Source of the DNA: Devosia equisanguinis
GTDB lineage: Bacteria; Pseudomonadota; Alphaproteobacteria; Rhizobiales; Devosiaceae
Direction of reading: 5' to 3'
Assembly: GCA_945888565.1 (NCBI GenBank)
Contig: CAMDAL010000031.1
Span: forward strand, 1-17,581
Length of the DNA stretch: 17,581 nucleotides
The position numbers were made by a program, and so were the translations under genes. Under the pieces are notes generated by a model that worked only from the letters and a program-made list of their open reading frames with translations, searched no databases and was not told the DNA's origin. Below, piece by piece: positions 6,160 through 12,997 of the stretch (positions within the stretch are counted from its first letter, which is position 1; every line of letters begins with the position of its first letter).

Positions 6160-7311
6160 ATGAAACGTCGTGCGTTCATGCTTTCCGTCGGTGGCGCAGC
6201 CGCCGGCATGGTGCTTCTGCCGCGTATGGCCTTCGCGGCCCCCGGTGTGATCGACTGGTACACCGCGTCGGACACCAACATCCTCGACTTCTGGACCAAT
6301 GTGGTGAAGCCGAAGTTCGAGGCCGCCAATCCTGGCGTCATGCTCAACCTCGTCGACGCAGGCGACAATGCCGGGCAATTGGCGATCGCCGATCGCGCCG
6401 TGGCCGCGATGCAGACCAGCACCGACCCGCAGGCCGACTATTTCGAGTCCGCTGATCCGCGGCTGCCGGCCGGCGCCATTGACGGCGGCCTTTATGTGAA
6501 CCTGAAGGAAGCCGGGCTCTCGAACTGGTCGAAGATCAATCCGCTGGCGATCGACAGTGACTACTCCGTGCCCTATCGCGGCTCGCAGGTGCTGCTCGCC
6601 TACGACACTGCCAAGCTCGACCCGGCCAATGCGCCCAAGTCGTGGGCCGATCTTGTCGCCTGGATCAAGGCGAACCCGGGCCAGTTCATCTACAACCGCC
6701 CCGACAAGGGTGGTTCGGGTGGCAATTTCGTGCGTCGCGCCATCTATGAGGCGAACGGCAAGGATCCGGCCGCTTTCACGACCTCGAACTTCACCGCCGA
6801 AGCCGGTGAGAAGGCCCTGACTCCGGCCTGGGATATCCTCAAGGACCTCTCGTCGTCGCTGTTTGACGGTGGCGCCTATACCGGCGGCAACACCCCGTCG
6901 CTGCAGCTGCTCGGCCAGGGCGCAGTGACCATGATCCCGGCCTGGTCTGATCAGGCGATCTCGGCGATCAACACCGGCGTGCTGCCTGAGACCACCGGCC
7001 TCGTCCAGTTGCAGGACCTCGCCCTCCCTGGCGGCTTCTCGCGCTCGGTTGTGCTGGCCAATGGCGTCAACAAGGACGCCGCGATCAAGCTGGCGGACTT
7101 CATCCTCTCCGAGGAAATCCAGTCCGCCGTCCTCAGCGAACTTGGCGGCTTCCCTGGCGTTGCCTGGGACTACGTGAACCAGGACCTGCGCCAGAAGTAT
7201 GCCGACGTGATCCCGACCACCATCCCGTCCTTCCCCGGCGGTGACTGGGAGAAGGCGATCAACGACGGCTGGTACCGCAACGTTGCCCCGAACGTGGACC
7301 GCAACGCGTGA
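6160..7311 (+). CDS. ABC transporter substrate-binding protein (periplasmic, Tat-like leader)
   Basis: A 383-residue extracellular solute-binding protein. The leader has a twin-arginine KRRAFML motif, a hydrophobic stretch and an AFA-A cleavage site near residue 26, so export may be by Tat rather than Sec. The mature part reads as a type-2 periplasmic binding fold: VIDWYTASDTNILDFW at the start, then VPYRGSQVLLAYDT, SWADLVAWI, and GGNTPSLQLLGQGAVTMIP. These resemble binding proteins of the iron/spermidine/YnjB-like cluster. GGGAGA before the ATG is a good ribosome site. It is first in a five-gene operon with two permeases, an ATPase and a GDPD-like enzyme, and overlaps the first permease by GTGA. 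The ligand is unknown; the terminal enzyme suggests a phosphodiester or related organophosphate. Confidence 0.85.
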   Translation: MKRRAFMLSVGGAAAGMVLLPRMAFAAPGVIDWYTASDTNILDFWTNVVKPKFEAANPGVMLNLVDAGDNAGQLAIADRAVAAMQTSTDPQADYFESADPRLPAGAIDGGLYVNLKEAGLSNWSKINPLAIDSDYSVPYRGSQVLLAYDTAKLDPANAPKSWADLVAWIKANPGQFIYNRPDKGGSGGNFVRRAIYEANGKDPAAFTTSNFTAEAGEKALTPAWDILKDLSSSLFDGGAYTGGNTPSLQLLGQGAVTMIPAWSDQAISAINTGVLPETTGLVQLQDLALPGGFSRSVVLANGVNKDAAIKLADFILSEEIQSAVLSELGGFPGVAWDYVNQDLRQKYADVIPTTIPSFPGGDWEKAINDGWYRNVAPNVDRNA

Positions 7312-8186
7312 GCCTGACGCCGGCGAGCGACATCGTCGGCAAGAAACCCGGCAGGGGGCTTTCGGGCCTCCTGCTGGTCGCGATTCCGGTATTCCTCGTT
7401 TGCTGGATGGTGATCTGGCCGATCCTGTCGGCCATCTGGCGCACCGTGTGGATCAGGAACGATGGCGGCACAGGCTCGAGCTTCTCGCTCGAAACCTACG
7501 TGTTCTTCTTTTCCGACCAGTACAGCCTCAACAATCTCTACGTGACGCTGTGGACGACGGCGGTCTGCGCGGCGCTGCTGCTGGTGATCTGCATTCCCAT
7601 CGCGCTCTACCTGCGCTTTTCCACCGGCAAGCTCGCGGCCTACGTCCAGGGCCTCGCGATCTTCCCGATGTTCGTGCCCTCGATCATCCTCAGCTATGCG
7701 CTGATCCGCGTGCTCGGCCCGAACGGCACCGTCGACCTGCTGCTGAACGCGGTGAACCTGCCAAAAATCCGCTCGCCCTACCTGACCCCCTGGGGGCCCG
7801 TGATCGGGCTCGTATGGGACAATATCCCGCTGACGGTGCTGATCCTCGTTTCCGGCCTGGGCAGTGTTTCGAACCAGTCGATCGAGGCGGCGCGCGATGT
7901 CGGCGCCGGACGCCTCGCAACGTTCTGGTACATCATCCTGCCACGCATCTCGAACTCCATCCTCGTCGCCATCAGCTTCACGGTGCTCGGACTGTTCTCC
8001 GCCTTCACCCTGCCCTACGTGCTCGGCCCGGCTGCGCCGGAGATGATGGGCCCGTTCATGCAGCGCACCTTCCGCGACCTGAACGATCCCGTCATGGCCA
8101 TCACCCAGGCGGTCATCGCCTTTGGCTTCTGCATCGTGTTCGGACTGTTCTACGTCCGCTCCGTCGCCAAGAACCGAGCACCGTGA
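7308..8186 (+). CDS. ABC transporter permease (first)
   Basis: A 292-residue inner-membrane permease with about six transmembrane helices, the first near residues 18-44. The cytoplasmic EAA loop that contacts the ATPase is clear at about 192-213 (IEAARDVGAGRLATFWYIILP). It starts with GTG in a GTGA overlap with the stop of the binding-protein gene, and no other start fits. By family it forms the membrane channel with the second permease. Similar paired permeases serve polyamine, iron, thiamine or organophosphate importers. Its stop codon overlaps the next start by one base (TGATG), indicating coupled translation. Confidence 0.88.
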   Translation: MSLTPASDIVGKKPGRGLSGLLLVAIPVFLVCWMVIWPILSAIWRTVWIRNDGGTGSSFSLETYVFFFSDQYSLNNLYVTLWTTAVCAALLLVICIPIALYLRFSTGKLAAYVQGLAIFPMFVPSIILSYALIRVLGPNGTVDLLLNAVNLPKIRSPYLTPWGPVIGLVWDNIPLTVLILVSGLGSVSNQSIEAARDVGAGRLATFWYIILPRISNSILVAISFTVLGLFSAFTLPYVLGPAAPEMMGPFMQRTFRDLNDPVMAITQAVIAFGFCIVFGLFYVRSVAKNRAP

Positions 8187-9007
8187 TGGCGCGCCTCCTC
8201 GTTGAAAAGCGGATCGACTGGGTGGGCATCGGCTTTGCGGCCGTGCTGTCGATCATCATCGTCTTCCCGCTGCTCGTGGTGTTCACCTGGTCGGTCACCA
8301 ATGTGTGGCGCTACCCCTCGGTGATCCCGCAGGAGTTCGGCCTCAGGTTCTGGGGCGCCACCCTGGCGCGCGCCGATGTGTGGTCGTCGATCACCATGAG
8401 CCTGACGCTGGCGACGGTCGTCACGCTGCTGTCGGCGCTGATCTGCCTGCCCGCGGCCTACGCTTTCGCACGGCTCGACTTCCCCGGCCGGAGCATCCTG
8501 TTCTTCTCGTTCCTTGCCGGCCATGCCTTCCCGAAGTTCGGGCTGCTGGTCGCCATCGCGGCGATCTTCCTGCAGCTGAACCTCATCGGCACGTTCTGGG
8601 GCGTGGTGCTGATCCAGCTCGTCGGCACACTGCTGTTCATGATCTGGATTCCCGTCGCGGCGTTCCAGTCGGTCGATCGACGGATGGAAGAAGCGGCGCG
8701 CGACGTCGGCGCTTCACCGGCCCGGGTGTTCTGGTCGATCACCCTGCCCCAGGCCGGCCCCACCATCGCCGCGGCAGTGCTCCTGAGCTTCGTCGGGACC
8801 TTCTACGAAACCGAAGGCGCCTGGCTGATCGGCGCTCCGCAGATCCGCACCATGCCGGTGCTGATGATCAGCTTCATCAACAACCAGCCGGTGATCCAGT
8901 ATGGCGCGGTGCTGTCCGTGCTGCTCTGGATACCGAGTTTCGTCGCCCTGTTGTTTGCACGCCGCGTGATCTCGTCGGGCAGTTTTGCCCGCGGCTTCGG
9001 CGCCTGA
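8186..9007 (+). CDS. ABC transporter permease (second)
   Basis: A 273-residue permease with helices near residues 15-36, 68-96, 104-130, 135-160, 190-210 and 235-260. Its EAA loop is MEEAARDVGASPARVFWSIT at about 167-186, followed by LP. The ATG at 8186 overlaps the TGA of the first permease by one base. The frame is open far upstream, but that part covers the preceding genes in another frame and does not read as protein. It forms the heterodimeric channel with the first permease. It is followed after nine bases by the ATPase gene. Confidence 0.88.
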   Translation: MARLLVEKRIDWVGIGFAAVLSIIIVFPLLVVFTWSVTNVWRYPSVIPQEFGLRFWGATLARADVWSSITMSLTLATVVTLLSALICLPAAYAFARLDFPGRSILFFSFLAGHAFPKFGLLVAIAAIFLQLNLIGTFWGVVLIQLVGTLLFMIWIPVAAFQSVDRRMEEAARDVGASPARVFWSITLPQAGPTIAAAVLLSFVGTFYETEGAWLIGAPQIRTMPVLMISFINNQPVIQYGAVLSVLLWIPSFVALLFARRVISSGSFARGFGA

Positions 9008-9016
9008 GGAGTCCTT

Positions 9017-10051
9017 ATGGCCGTTCTAGACATCAAGGACGTGAGCAAAGTGTTCTCGACCACCGTTGCGGTGGATCGCTTCAACCTGACGGTCGGCAAC
9101 GGCGAACTCGTCTGCCTGCTCGGGCCCTCGGGCTCGGGCAAGTCCACGCTTCTCCGCATAGTCGGCGGCTTCGAAACCCCGAGCGCCGGCGTGATCGCCA
9201 TCGATGGCGAGGACGTCACCCGGGTGCCGCCCGAAAAGCGGCCGACCGGCATGGTGTTCCAGAGCCATGCGCTGTGGACGCACATGAACGTCTTCAAGAA
9301 CCTCGCCTTTGGCCTGAAGCTGCGCCGGCTGCCCGCCGATGAGATCAAGCGCAAGGTCGAAGCCGTGCTCGAGCTCGTAGGCCTCGGCGGCTTCGGGCAC
9401 CGCGCCACCAACCAGCTCTCCGGCGGCCAGCAGCAGCGCGTGGCGCTGGCGCGCTCGCTGGTGCTTGAACCAAAGATCCTGCTGCTCGACGAGCCGTTTG
9501 CGTCCCTTGACCAGCACCTGCGCGAACGTCTCCGCGAGGAGGTTCGCGACATCCAGCAGCGGCTCGGCATCACCACGCTGTTCGTGACCCACGGCCAGGA
9601 CGAGGCTCTCTCGATGGCCGATCGCATCGTGGTGATGCGCGATGGCAAGATCGAGCAGGTCGCCGCACCCGACATGCTCTACCGCGAGCCGCAGACGCCT
9701 TTTGTCGCCGGCTTCATCGGCACCATGAACCTGATCGAGGGCCAGGTTTCCGGCGGCCAGTTCACGCGTCCTGGCTTCCACCTGCCCCTCCCGATCGGCG
9801 ATGGCCCCGCAACCGTTGCAGTGCGGCCAGAGGCCCTGACCATCGCGCCCTCCGCCAATGCCGGCGACGCCCGGATCCATCGCGTCACCGACTACGGCGC
9901 GCATGCAATCGTGGACCTCGAACTGCCCGATGGCGTCCGCATCAAGGCAGCGGTGCCCGACGCACGCGAGTGGAGCCGCGTCCAGTTGGCGACCCTTGCC
10001 CCCCGGGCGTTCGCCGCCTACCGCGACAACACGGTCGCCTACCGGAGCTGA
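9017..10051 (+). CDS. ABC transporter ATP-binding protein
   Basis: A 344-residue ATPase of the UgpC/PotA type. Walker A GPSGSGKST lies at 36-44, the Q-loop at Q82, the signature LSGGQQQR at 134-141, Walker B ILLLDEP at 154-160, the D-loop SLD at 163-165 and the switch His in VTHGQDEALS at H192. After about residue 235 a TOBE-like regulatory domain follows, with VAVRPEALTIA and a short beta-rich tail. The ribosome site GAGGAG ends a few bases before the ATG. It powers import through the two permeases encoded just upstream. MalK/UgpC-type ATPases usually belong to sugar, polyol, polyamine or glycerol-phosphate importers. Confidence 0.92.
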   Translation: MAVLDIKDVSKVFSTTVAVDRFNLTVGNGELVCLLGPSGSGKSTLLRIVGGFETPSAGVIAIDGEDVTRVPPEKRPTGMVFQSHALWTHMNVFKNLAFGLKLRRLPADEIKRKVEAVLELVGLGGFGHRATNQLSGGQQQRVALARSLVLEPKILLLDEPFASLDQHLRERLREEVRDIQQRLGITTLFVTHGQDEALSMADRIVVMRDGKIEQVAAPDMLYREPQTPFVAGFIGTMNLIEGQVSGGQFTRPGFHLPLPIGDGPATVAVRPEALTIAPSANAGDARIHRVTDYGAHAIVDLELPDGVRIKAAVPDAREWSRVQLATLAPRAFAAYRDNTVAYRS

Positions 10052-10058
10052 CTTTTCC

Positions 10059-10904
10059 ATGACCGACGCGCCGATCTCGGTGACCCGCAACGGTCACCGG
10101 ACGTTCTTCAAGTGGCACCGCGGGCGCAAGCGCCGCAGCGACCCGGTCTTCACCGGCCGGCGGATTATCGAAGGCATGCAGGCGGGCGCCAGCATCGAGG
10201 TTGACCTGGTGGTGCACGCGGACAATGGCATGGCCGTGCTGCACAACCTGTCGCTTGAGGGCGAGACTACGGGAACCGGCTTGGTGCGAGAGACCTCGGC
10301 TGCGGTGTTGCGCGGGCTCTGCCTGCGGGACAATAACGGCCAGCCGATTGCCGGCCGGGTGATGCTGCTTGAAGACCTCGCCGCGCTGATCGCCCGCGAC
10401 GGCGCCCATCCGGACGCGCTGCTGCAGCTGGACTACAAGGAAGACGCCACCGTCCTGACGCGGGAGGTGGTGAGGAGCTTCGCCGAGGCGCTCAGCCCGG
10501 TTGCCGGGCACTTCATCGTGTCTTCGGGCGATGCGGCCTCCGTGGGGATTCTCACCGGAGCCGTCACCGGCATCCATGTCGGCTACGATCCCTGCCACGA
10601 GGGCGCCCTCGAACGGCTGATGCAGAGCCGGGACTATACCGGCTTCGTCGCCGAGGCCATCGCGGCTTCGCCCAAGGCAGAGATGATCTACCTCGCGTGG
10701 GAGCTGGTGATCGAGGCCGACAAGGACGGCTTCGACATTGTCGGTGCCTTCCACGCCCACGGCCGGCGTATCGACGCCTACACGATCAGGCAGGCGAATG
10801 CAGAAACCCTGCCCGCCCTCGAACGCCTGCTGGCGCTCAGGGTGGATCAGATCACCACCGACGACCCCGAAGGGATGAAGGCCGCGCTCAGCGACCGGCA
10901 ATAA
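10059..10904 (+). CDS. Glycerophosphodiester phosphodiesterase family protein, divergent active site
   Basis: A 281-residue GDPD-family TIM barrel without a signal peptide, so probably cytosolic. Seen motifs: HRG at 20-22 (catalytic His), IEVD with E47 and D49 (metal ligands), LHN with H62 (second catalytic His), LDYK at 124-127 and VDQITTDDP at 262-270 (family GvDgiiTDrP). The ATG at 10059 follows the ATPase stop by seven bases. Two positions differ from the usual family pattern: HD is HN (N63), and the E of the EIK motif is D125. The enzyme would cleave a phosphodiester such as a glycerophospho-alcohol after import, as UgpQ does beside UgpBAEC. With the changed residues it might act on another diester or work less efficiently. 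It is the last gene of the operon. Confidence 0.8.
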   Translation: MTDAPISVTRNGHRTFFKWHRGRKRRSDPVFTGRRIIEGMQAGASIEVDLVVHADNGMAVLHNLSLEGETTGTGLVRETSAAVLRGLCLRDNNGQPIAGRVMLLEDLAALIARDGAHPDALLQLDYKEDATVLTREVVRSFAEALSPVAGHFIVSSGDAASVGILTGAVTGIHVGYDPCHEGALERLMQSRDYTGFVAEAIAASPKAEMIYLAWELVIEADKDGFDIVGAFHAHGRRIDAYTIRQANAETLPALERLLALRVDQITTDDPEGMKAALSDRQ

Positions 10905-10984
10905 CCCTTGCGTCTACAACAAAAGCAAATGCTGCCAGCGCCCGCGAAGTTCTAGGCTTTCCCTCATTGATTTGGGGATTCGTT

Positions 10985-11188
10985 TTGACACAGCGCGTAT
11001 TCGGGCCCGACCAGCGGGACGGCAACTGGTATTTTTACGCCTACGTCGAGGGCCAGCAGATGGAGTGGGGCCCCTACCGCACGGAAGAGTTTGCCAAGGG
11101 CGCGCGCGATTCGATCGAGCGACGCCTGAGCGGCGGGCCTGTGGTGCGACCGGTGGCGGTCAGCGGCGGAGCCAGCGCGCGCGTTTGA
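10985..11188 (+). CDS. Small hypothetical protein (67 residues, TTG start)
   Basis: A short frame with GGGGA about seven bases before a TTG at 10985, encoding a compact protein with FGPDQRDGNWYFYAYVEGQQ near its start, an amphipathic segment (EEFAKGARDSIERRL), and an alanine/glycine-rich tail. No membrane segment or known motif is recognised. The aromatic cluster WYFYAYVEG and the WGPYRTEEFA stretch suggest a small domain rather than random coding. It lies 80 bases after the GDPD gene and converges on the toxin gene. The frame is open upstream into the GDPD region, so the start is chosen from the ribosome site. Function unknown. Confidence 0.5.
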   Translation: MTQRVFGPDQRDGNWYFYAYVEGQQMEWGPYRTEEFAKGARDSIERRLSGGPVVRPVAVSGGASARV

Positions 11189-11203
11189 GGTGGCTCCGGT
11201 TCG

Positions 11204-11527
11204 TCACGCGATACCCAGGAACACCGCAAGGTTGCGGCCTATGGAAATCATGGCCTGGTCGTCCAGTCGACCGATCGTTGGACCTGCCTTGGTTCGGGGC
11301 AAGGACATGGCGCGGTCTATCTGCACCTGGGAAACGATGCGAAGACCGTTTTCGGCGCTTGGCTGAACTGTGTACCGAAAATACGGGGCGTCGAGCAGGT
11401 CACTGGTCAGCAACAACACAGTCACCGACGACGTGCCCATCGCCTCGTCTGACTGGATCACCAGCGCGGGACGTGGCTTTCCGTAATCACCGCTGAGCGC
11501 GACGGTGATGAGGTCCCCACGCCTCAA
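11204..11527 (-). CDS. PemK/MazF-like type II toxin
   Basis: A 107-residue protein of the MazF/PemK family, whose members are mRNA-cleaving ribonucleases. The opening MRRGDLITVALSGDYGKPRP carries the family RRGD and GKPRP motifs. ALVIQSD, VTVLLLTSD and SQVQIDRAMSLP follow in the usual order, with T41-S42 and D71-R72 at conserved places. Its start overlaps the last codon of the antitoxin gene by four bases (ATGA), the usual antitoxin-first arrangement. Length is typical. It is probably co-transcribed with and repressed through the antitoxin. Confidence 0.88.
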   Translation of the reverse strand: MRRGDLITVALSGDYGKPRPALVIQSDEAMGTSSVTVLLLTSDLLDAPYFRYTVQPSAENGLRIVSQVQIDRAMSLPRTKAGPTIGRLDDQAMISIGRNLAVFLGIA

Positions 11528-11763
11528 GTCTCACCGGACTTTTCATGCGCTGCATCGCCAGCCCACTCCTCGAAGGCTGCGTCAAGGAACGCCAATTCTT
11601 CCCTGTTGGCCCTGTCTGCGGCACCAACCAGAGCGCCCTGTCGCCGATACTCCTCGGCGAAACCGGGGGCACGAGTGTCAGGAACCCAGATCTGCACGGG
11701 CCGCAGGCCTTCGGCCCGAAGCGAGTCGCGGTGCTTCTGAACCCTCTTTGCAGATGATGACAT
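11524..11763 (-). CDS. MazE-family antitoxin (DUF3018)
   Basis: A 79-residue protein with the DUF3018 signature: RVQKHRDSLRAEGLRPVQIW, then VPDTRAPGFAEEYRRQ. This family is paired with PemK/MazF toxins; the basic N-terminus would bind DNA or the dimer partner, and the acidic C-terminus (ELAFLDAAFEEWAGD) would bind the toxin. Two adjacent ATGs are possible (11766 and 11763). I choose 11763 because GAGG (complement of 11771-11774) is then seven bases away, against four for the other. A palindrome upstream suggests autoregulation. The gene overlaps the toxin by four bases. Confidence 0.85.
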   Translation of the reverse strand: MSSSAKRVQKHRDSLRAEGLRPVQIWVPDTRAPGFAEEYRRQGALVGAADRANREELAFLDAAFEEWAGDAAHEKSGET

Positions 11764-11774
11764 CATGACACCTC

Positions 11775-11786
11775 GTTACATGTAAC
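11775..11786. promoter_or_regulatory. Palindrome upstream of the toxin-antitoxin pair, candidate operator
   Basis: GTTACATGTAAC is a perfect 12-bp palindrome between the candidate -10 box and the ribosome site of the antitoxin gene. A second inverted repeat (ATGATG, one base, CATCAT at 11754-11766) covers the start codon. Autorepression by antitoxin or complex is typical for such pairs. Individually, 12-bp palindromes are expected a few times by chance in a window this size; position is the support. Confidence 0.45.
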
Positions 11787-11814
11787 AGGTAGTCCTCCAT
11801 GCCTGTATCGTCAA
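11786..11814 (-). promoter_or_regulatory. Candidate promoter of the toxin-antitoxin operon
   Basis: On the minus strand, TTGACG (complement of 11809-11814) and a weak TACCTG (complement of 11786-11791) are 17 bases apart. The palindrome at 11775-11786 would sit over the transcription start. Confidence 0.4.
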
Positions 11815-11820
11815 CCTGCC

Positions 11821-12633
11821 CTATTTCGGGTCCTTCCGCGGTACGTCCTTGAGGTGCTCCAGCAGGTAGGCGTGGGTCGCCTCGTTGGCGATGATCAGGG
11901 TGCCGGTCTGCTCGTAGACCTCCGGCCCGCGGCCCCACCAGTCGGTCACCACCCCGCCTGCTTCCTGCACGCAGAGGATGCCGACGGCGGTGTCGGAAAA
12001 ACCGGTCTCCTCGTAGTAGCCGGTGAGGCGGCCCATCGCGACATAGGCGGCCGAGTTGGCGGCGCTGCCGACGATGCGGATGGCGCCGATCGGGGCCCGG
12101 ATAGCGTCGAGGCGCTGATAGGCGCCGGGATAAAGCTGGAGGTTCGGCGTCGGCAGGCCGGTGCCGATGGCGAACATGGCGACGTCCGCCTGCTGGCTAA
12201 CCCGCAGCCGCTCGCCGTTCATGTAGGCGCCCTGCCCCGGAATGGCGGTGAACATCTCGTCCGACACCGGGTTGTAGAGCGCGCCCGCCACAGTCTGGTT
12301 GCCGCGGCGCAGGGCGATCGAGATGGTGTAGTGCTGGCCGTTGATGAAGTTGGTGGTGCCATCGATGGGGTCGACCAGCCAGCGATGCTCGGCGTCGCCG
12401 CGCTCGGCGGGGGGAAACTCCTCGCCGTAGAAGCTCCAGTCCGGCCAGCGGCCCATCAGGCGATCGCGGATCAGCAGTTCCGATTCCCGGTCAGCATCCG
12501 AAACGAAATCGGCGGGACCCTTGATGCCGATCTCAAGATCGCGGAAGCGCTTGAAGTGTTCCAGCGTCAGCGCCCCGGCCTCCCGGGCGGTGGCGACCAT
12601 TTCATCGAGCACGGTGTCATACGAAAGCGGCAT
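11821..12633 (-). CDS. Inositol monophosphatase family protein
   Basis: A 270-residue Mg2+-dependent phosphatase of the IMPase/FIG/BPNase superfamily. Visible motifs: KGPADFVSDAD (residues 38-48), GEEFP with E71 and E72, the metal-binding DPIDGTTNF at 88-96 with D88 and D91, and SDTAVG with D214, the third metal-ligand Asp. The usual WDxAAG is changed to SDTAVG, with the Asp kept. The start at 12633 gives the expected N-terminal helix; AAGGAG lies upstream on the minus strand but rather far (12 bases). Upstream extension to 12750 looks non-coding. Substrates of the family include inositol phosphate, fructose-1,6-bisphosphate, histidinol phosphate and nucleotide phosphates; I cannot choose. 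It is divergent from the small gene at 12749. Confidence 0.88.
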   Translation of the reverse strand: MPLSYDTVLDEMVATAREAGALTLEHFKRFRDLEIGIKGPADFVSDADRESELLIRDRLMGRWPDWSFYGEEFPPAERGDAEHRWLVDPIDGTTNFINGQHYTISIALRRGNQTVAGALYNPVSDEMFTAIPGQGAYMNGERLRVSQQADVAMFAIGTGLPTPNLQLYPGAYQRLDAIRAPIGAIRIVGSAANSAAYVAMGRLTGYYEETGFSDTAVGILCVQEAGGVVTDWWGRGPEVYEQTGTLIIANEATHAYLLEHLKDVPRKDPK

Positions 12634-12686
12634 TTTCAGGTGATTCTCCTTGGCGCACCGATGCTTAGCGACGTTCCGAGACGGTA

Positions 12687-12716
12687 GAATAACGGGAACC
12701 GGCCTGGCATGCGCAA
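12687..12716 (-). promoter_or_regulatory. Candidate promoter of the inositol monophosphatase gene
   Basis: On the minus strand, TTGCGC (complement of 12711-12716) and TTATTC (complement of 12687-12692) are 18 bases apart in the divergent gap. This leaves a leader of about 47 bases. It is a moderate match only. Confidence 0.3.
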
Positions 12717-12748
12717 CGTTTTGCGGCAGACGTGAGGGCCTGACGATC

Positions 12749-12997
12749 ATGGCAGCGAAGATTCACATCGTGGTACGCCACAATGGTGCCGGATGGCAGG
12801 TACTGACCCTCGGCAAGCCGGCGACATCCGCCGACGCGGCTCGCCCCTACTCGAGCCGCGAGCAGGCCCTGTCCGATGCGCTGTTTTCCGCCCGCATGCT
12901 CGACGCGCTGGGCGAAGAGGTCGAAGTGCTGCTCGAGGGTAGCGATGGCGTCAAGCCGGTGACCGAAGAGACTCAGCGGGTCTGGCTCAGGCACTGA
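12749..12997 (+). CDS. Small DUF2188-like protein
   Basis: An 82-residue protein, MAAKIHIVVRHNGAGWQVLT at the start, with a helical stretch (SREQALSDALFSARMLDALG) and EVEVLLEGSDGVKPV near the end. The order beta-hairpin with G.GW.V, helix with repeated alanines, then a strand ending in G.DG resembles the DUF2188 pattern, small cytosolic proteins of unknown function. The ATG at 12749 follows GTGAGGG upstream; the frame continues further upstream without coding character. It is divergent from the inositol monophosphatase gene and its stop directly adjoins the stop of the SecA-like remnant. Confidence 0.6.
   Translation: MAAKIHIVVRHNGAGWQVLTLGKPATSADAARPYSSREQALSDALFSARMLDALGEEVEVLLEGSDGVKPVTEETQRVWLRH

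Noticed and set aside
7241..9007. A long open frame from 7241 across the binding-protein end and the first permease
   Set aside because: Only its 3' part from 8186 reads as a permease. The earlier part is arginine/proline-rich out-of-frame sequence over two well-supported genes.
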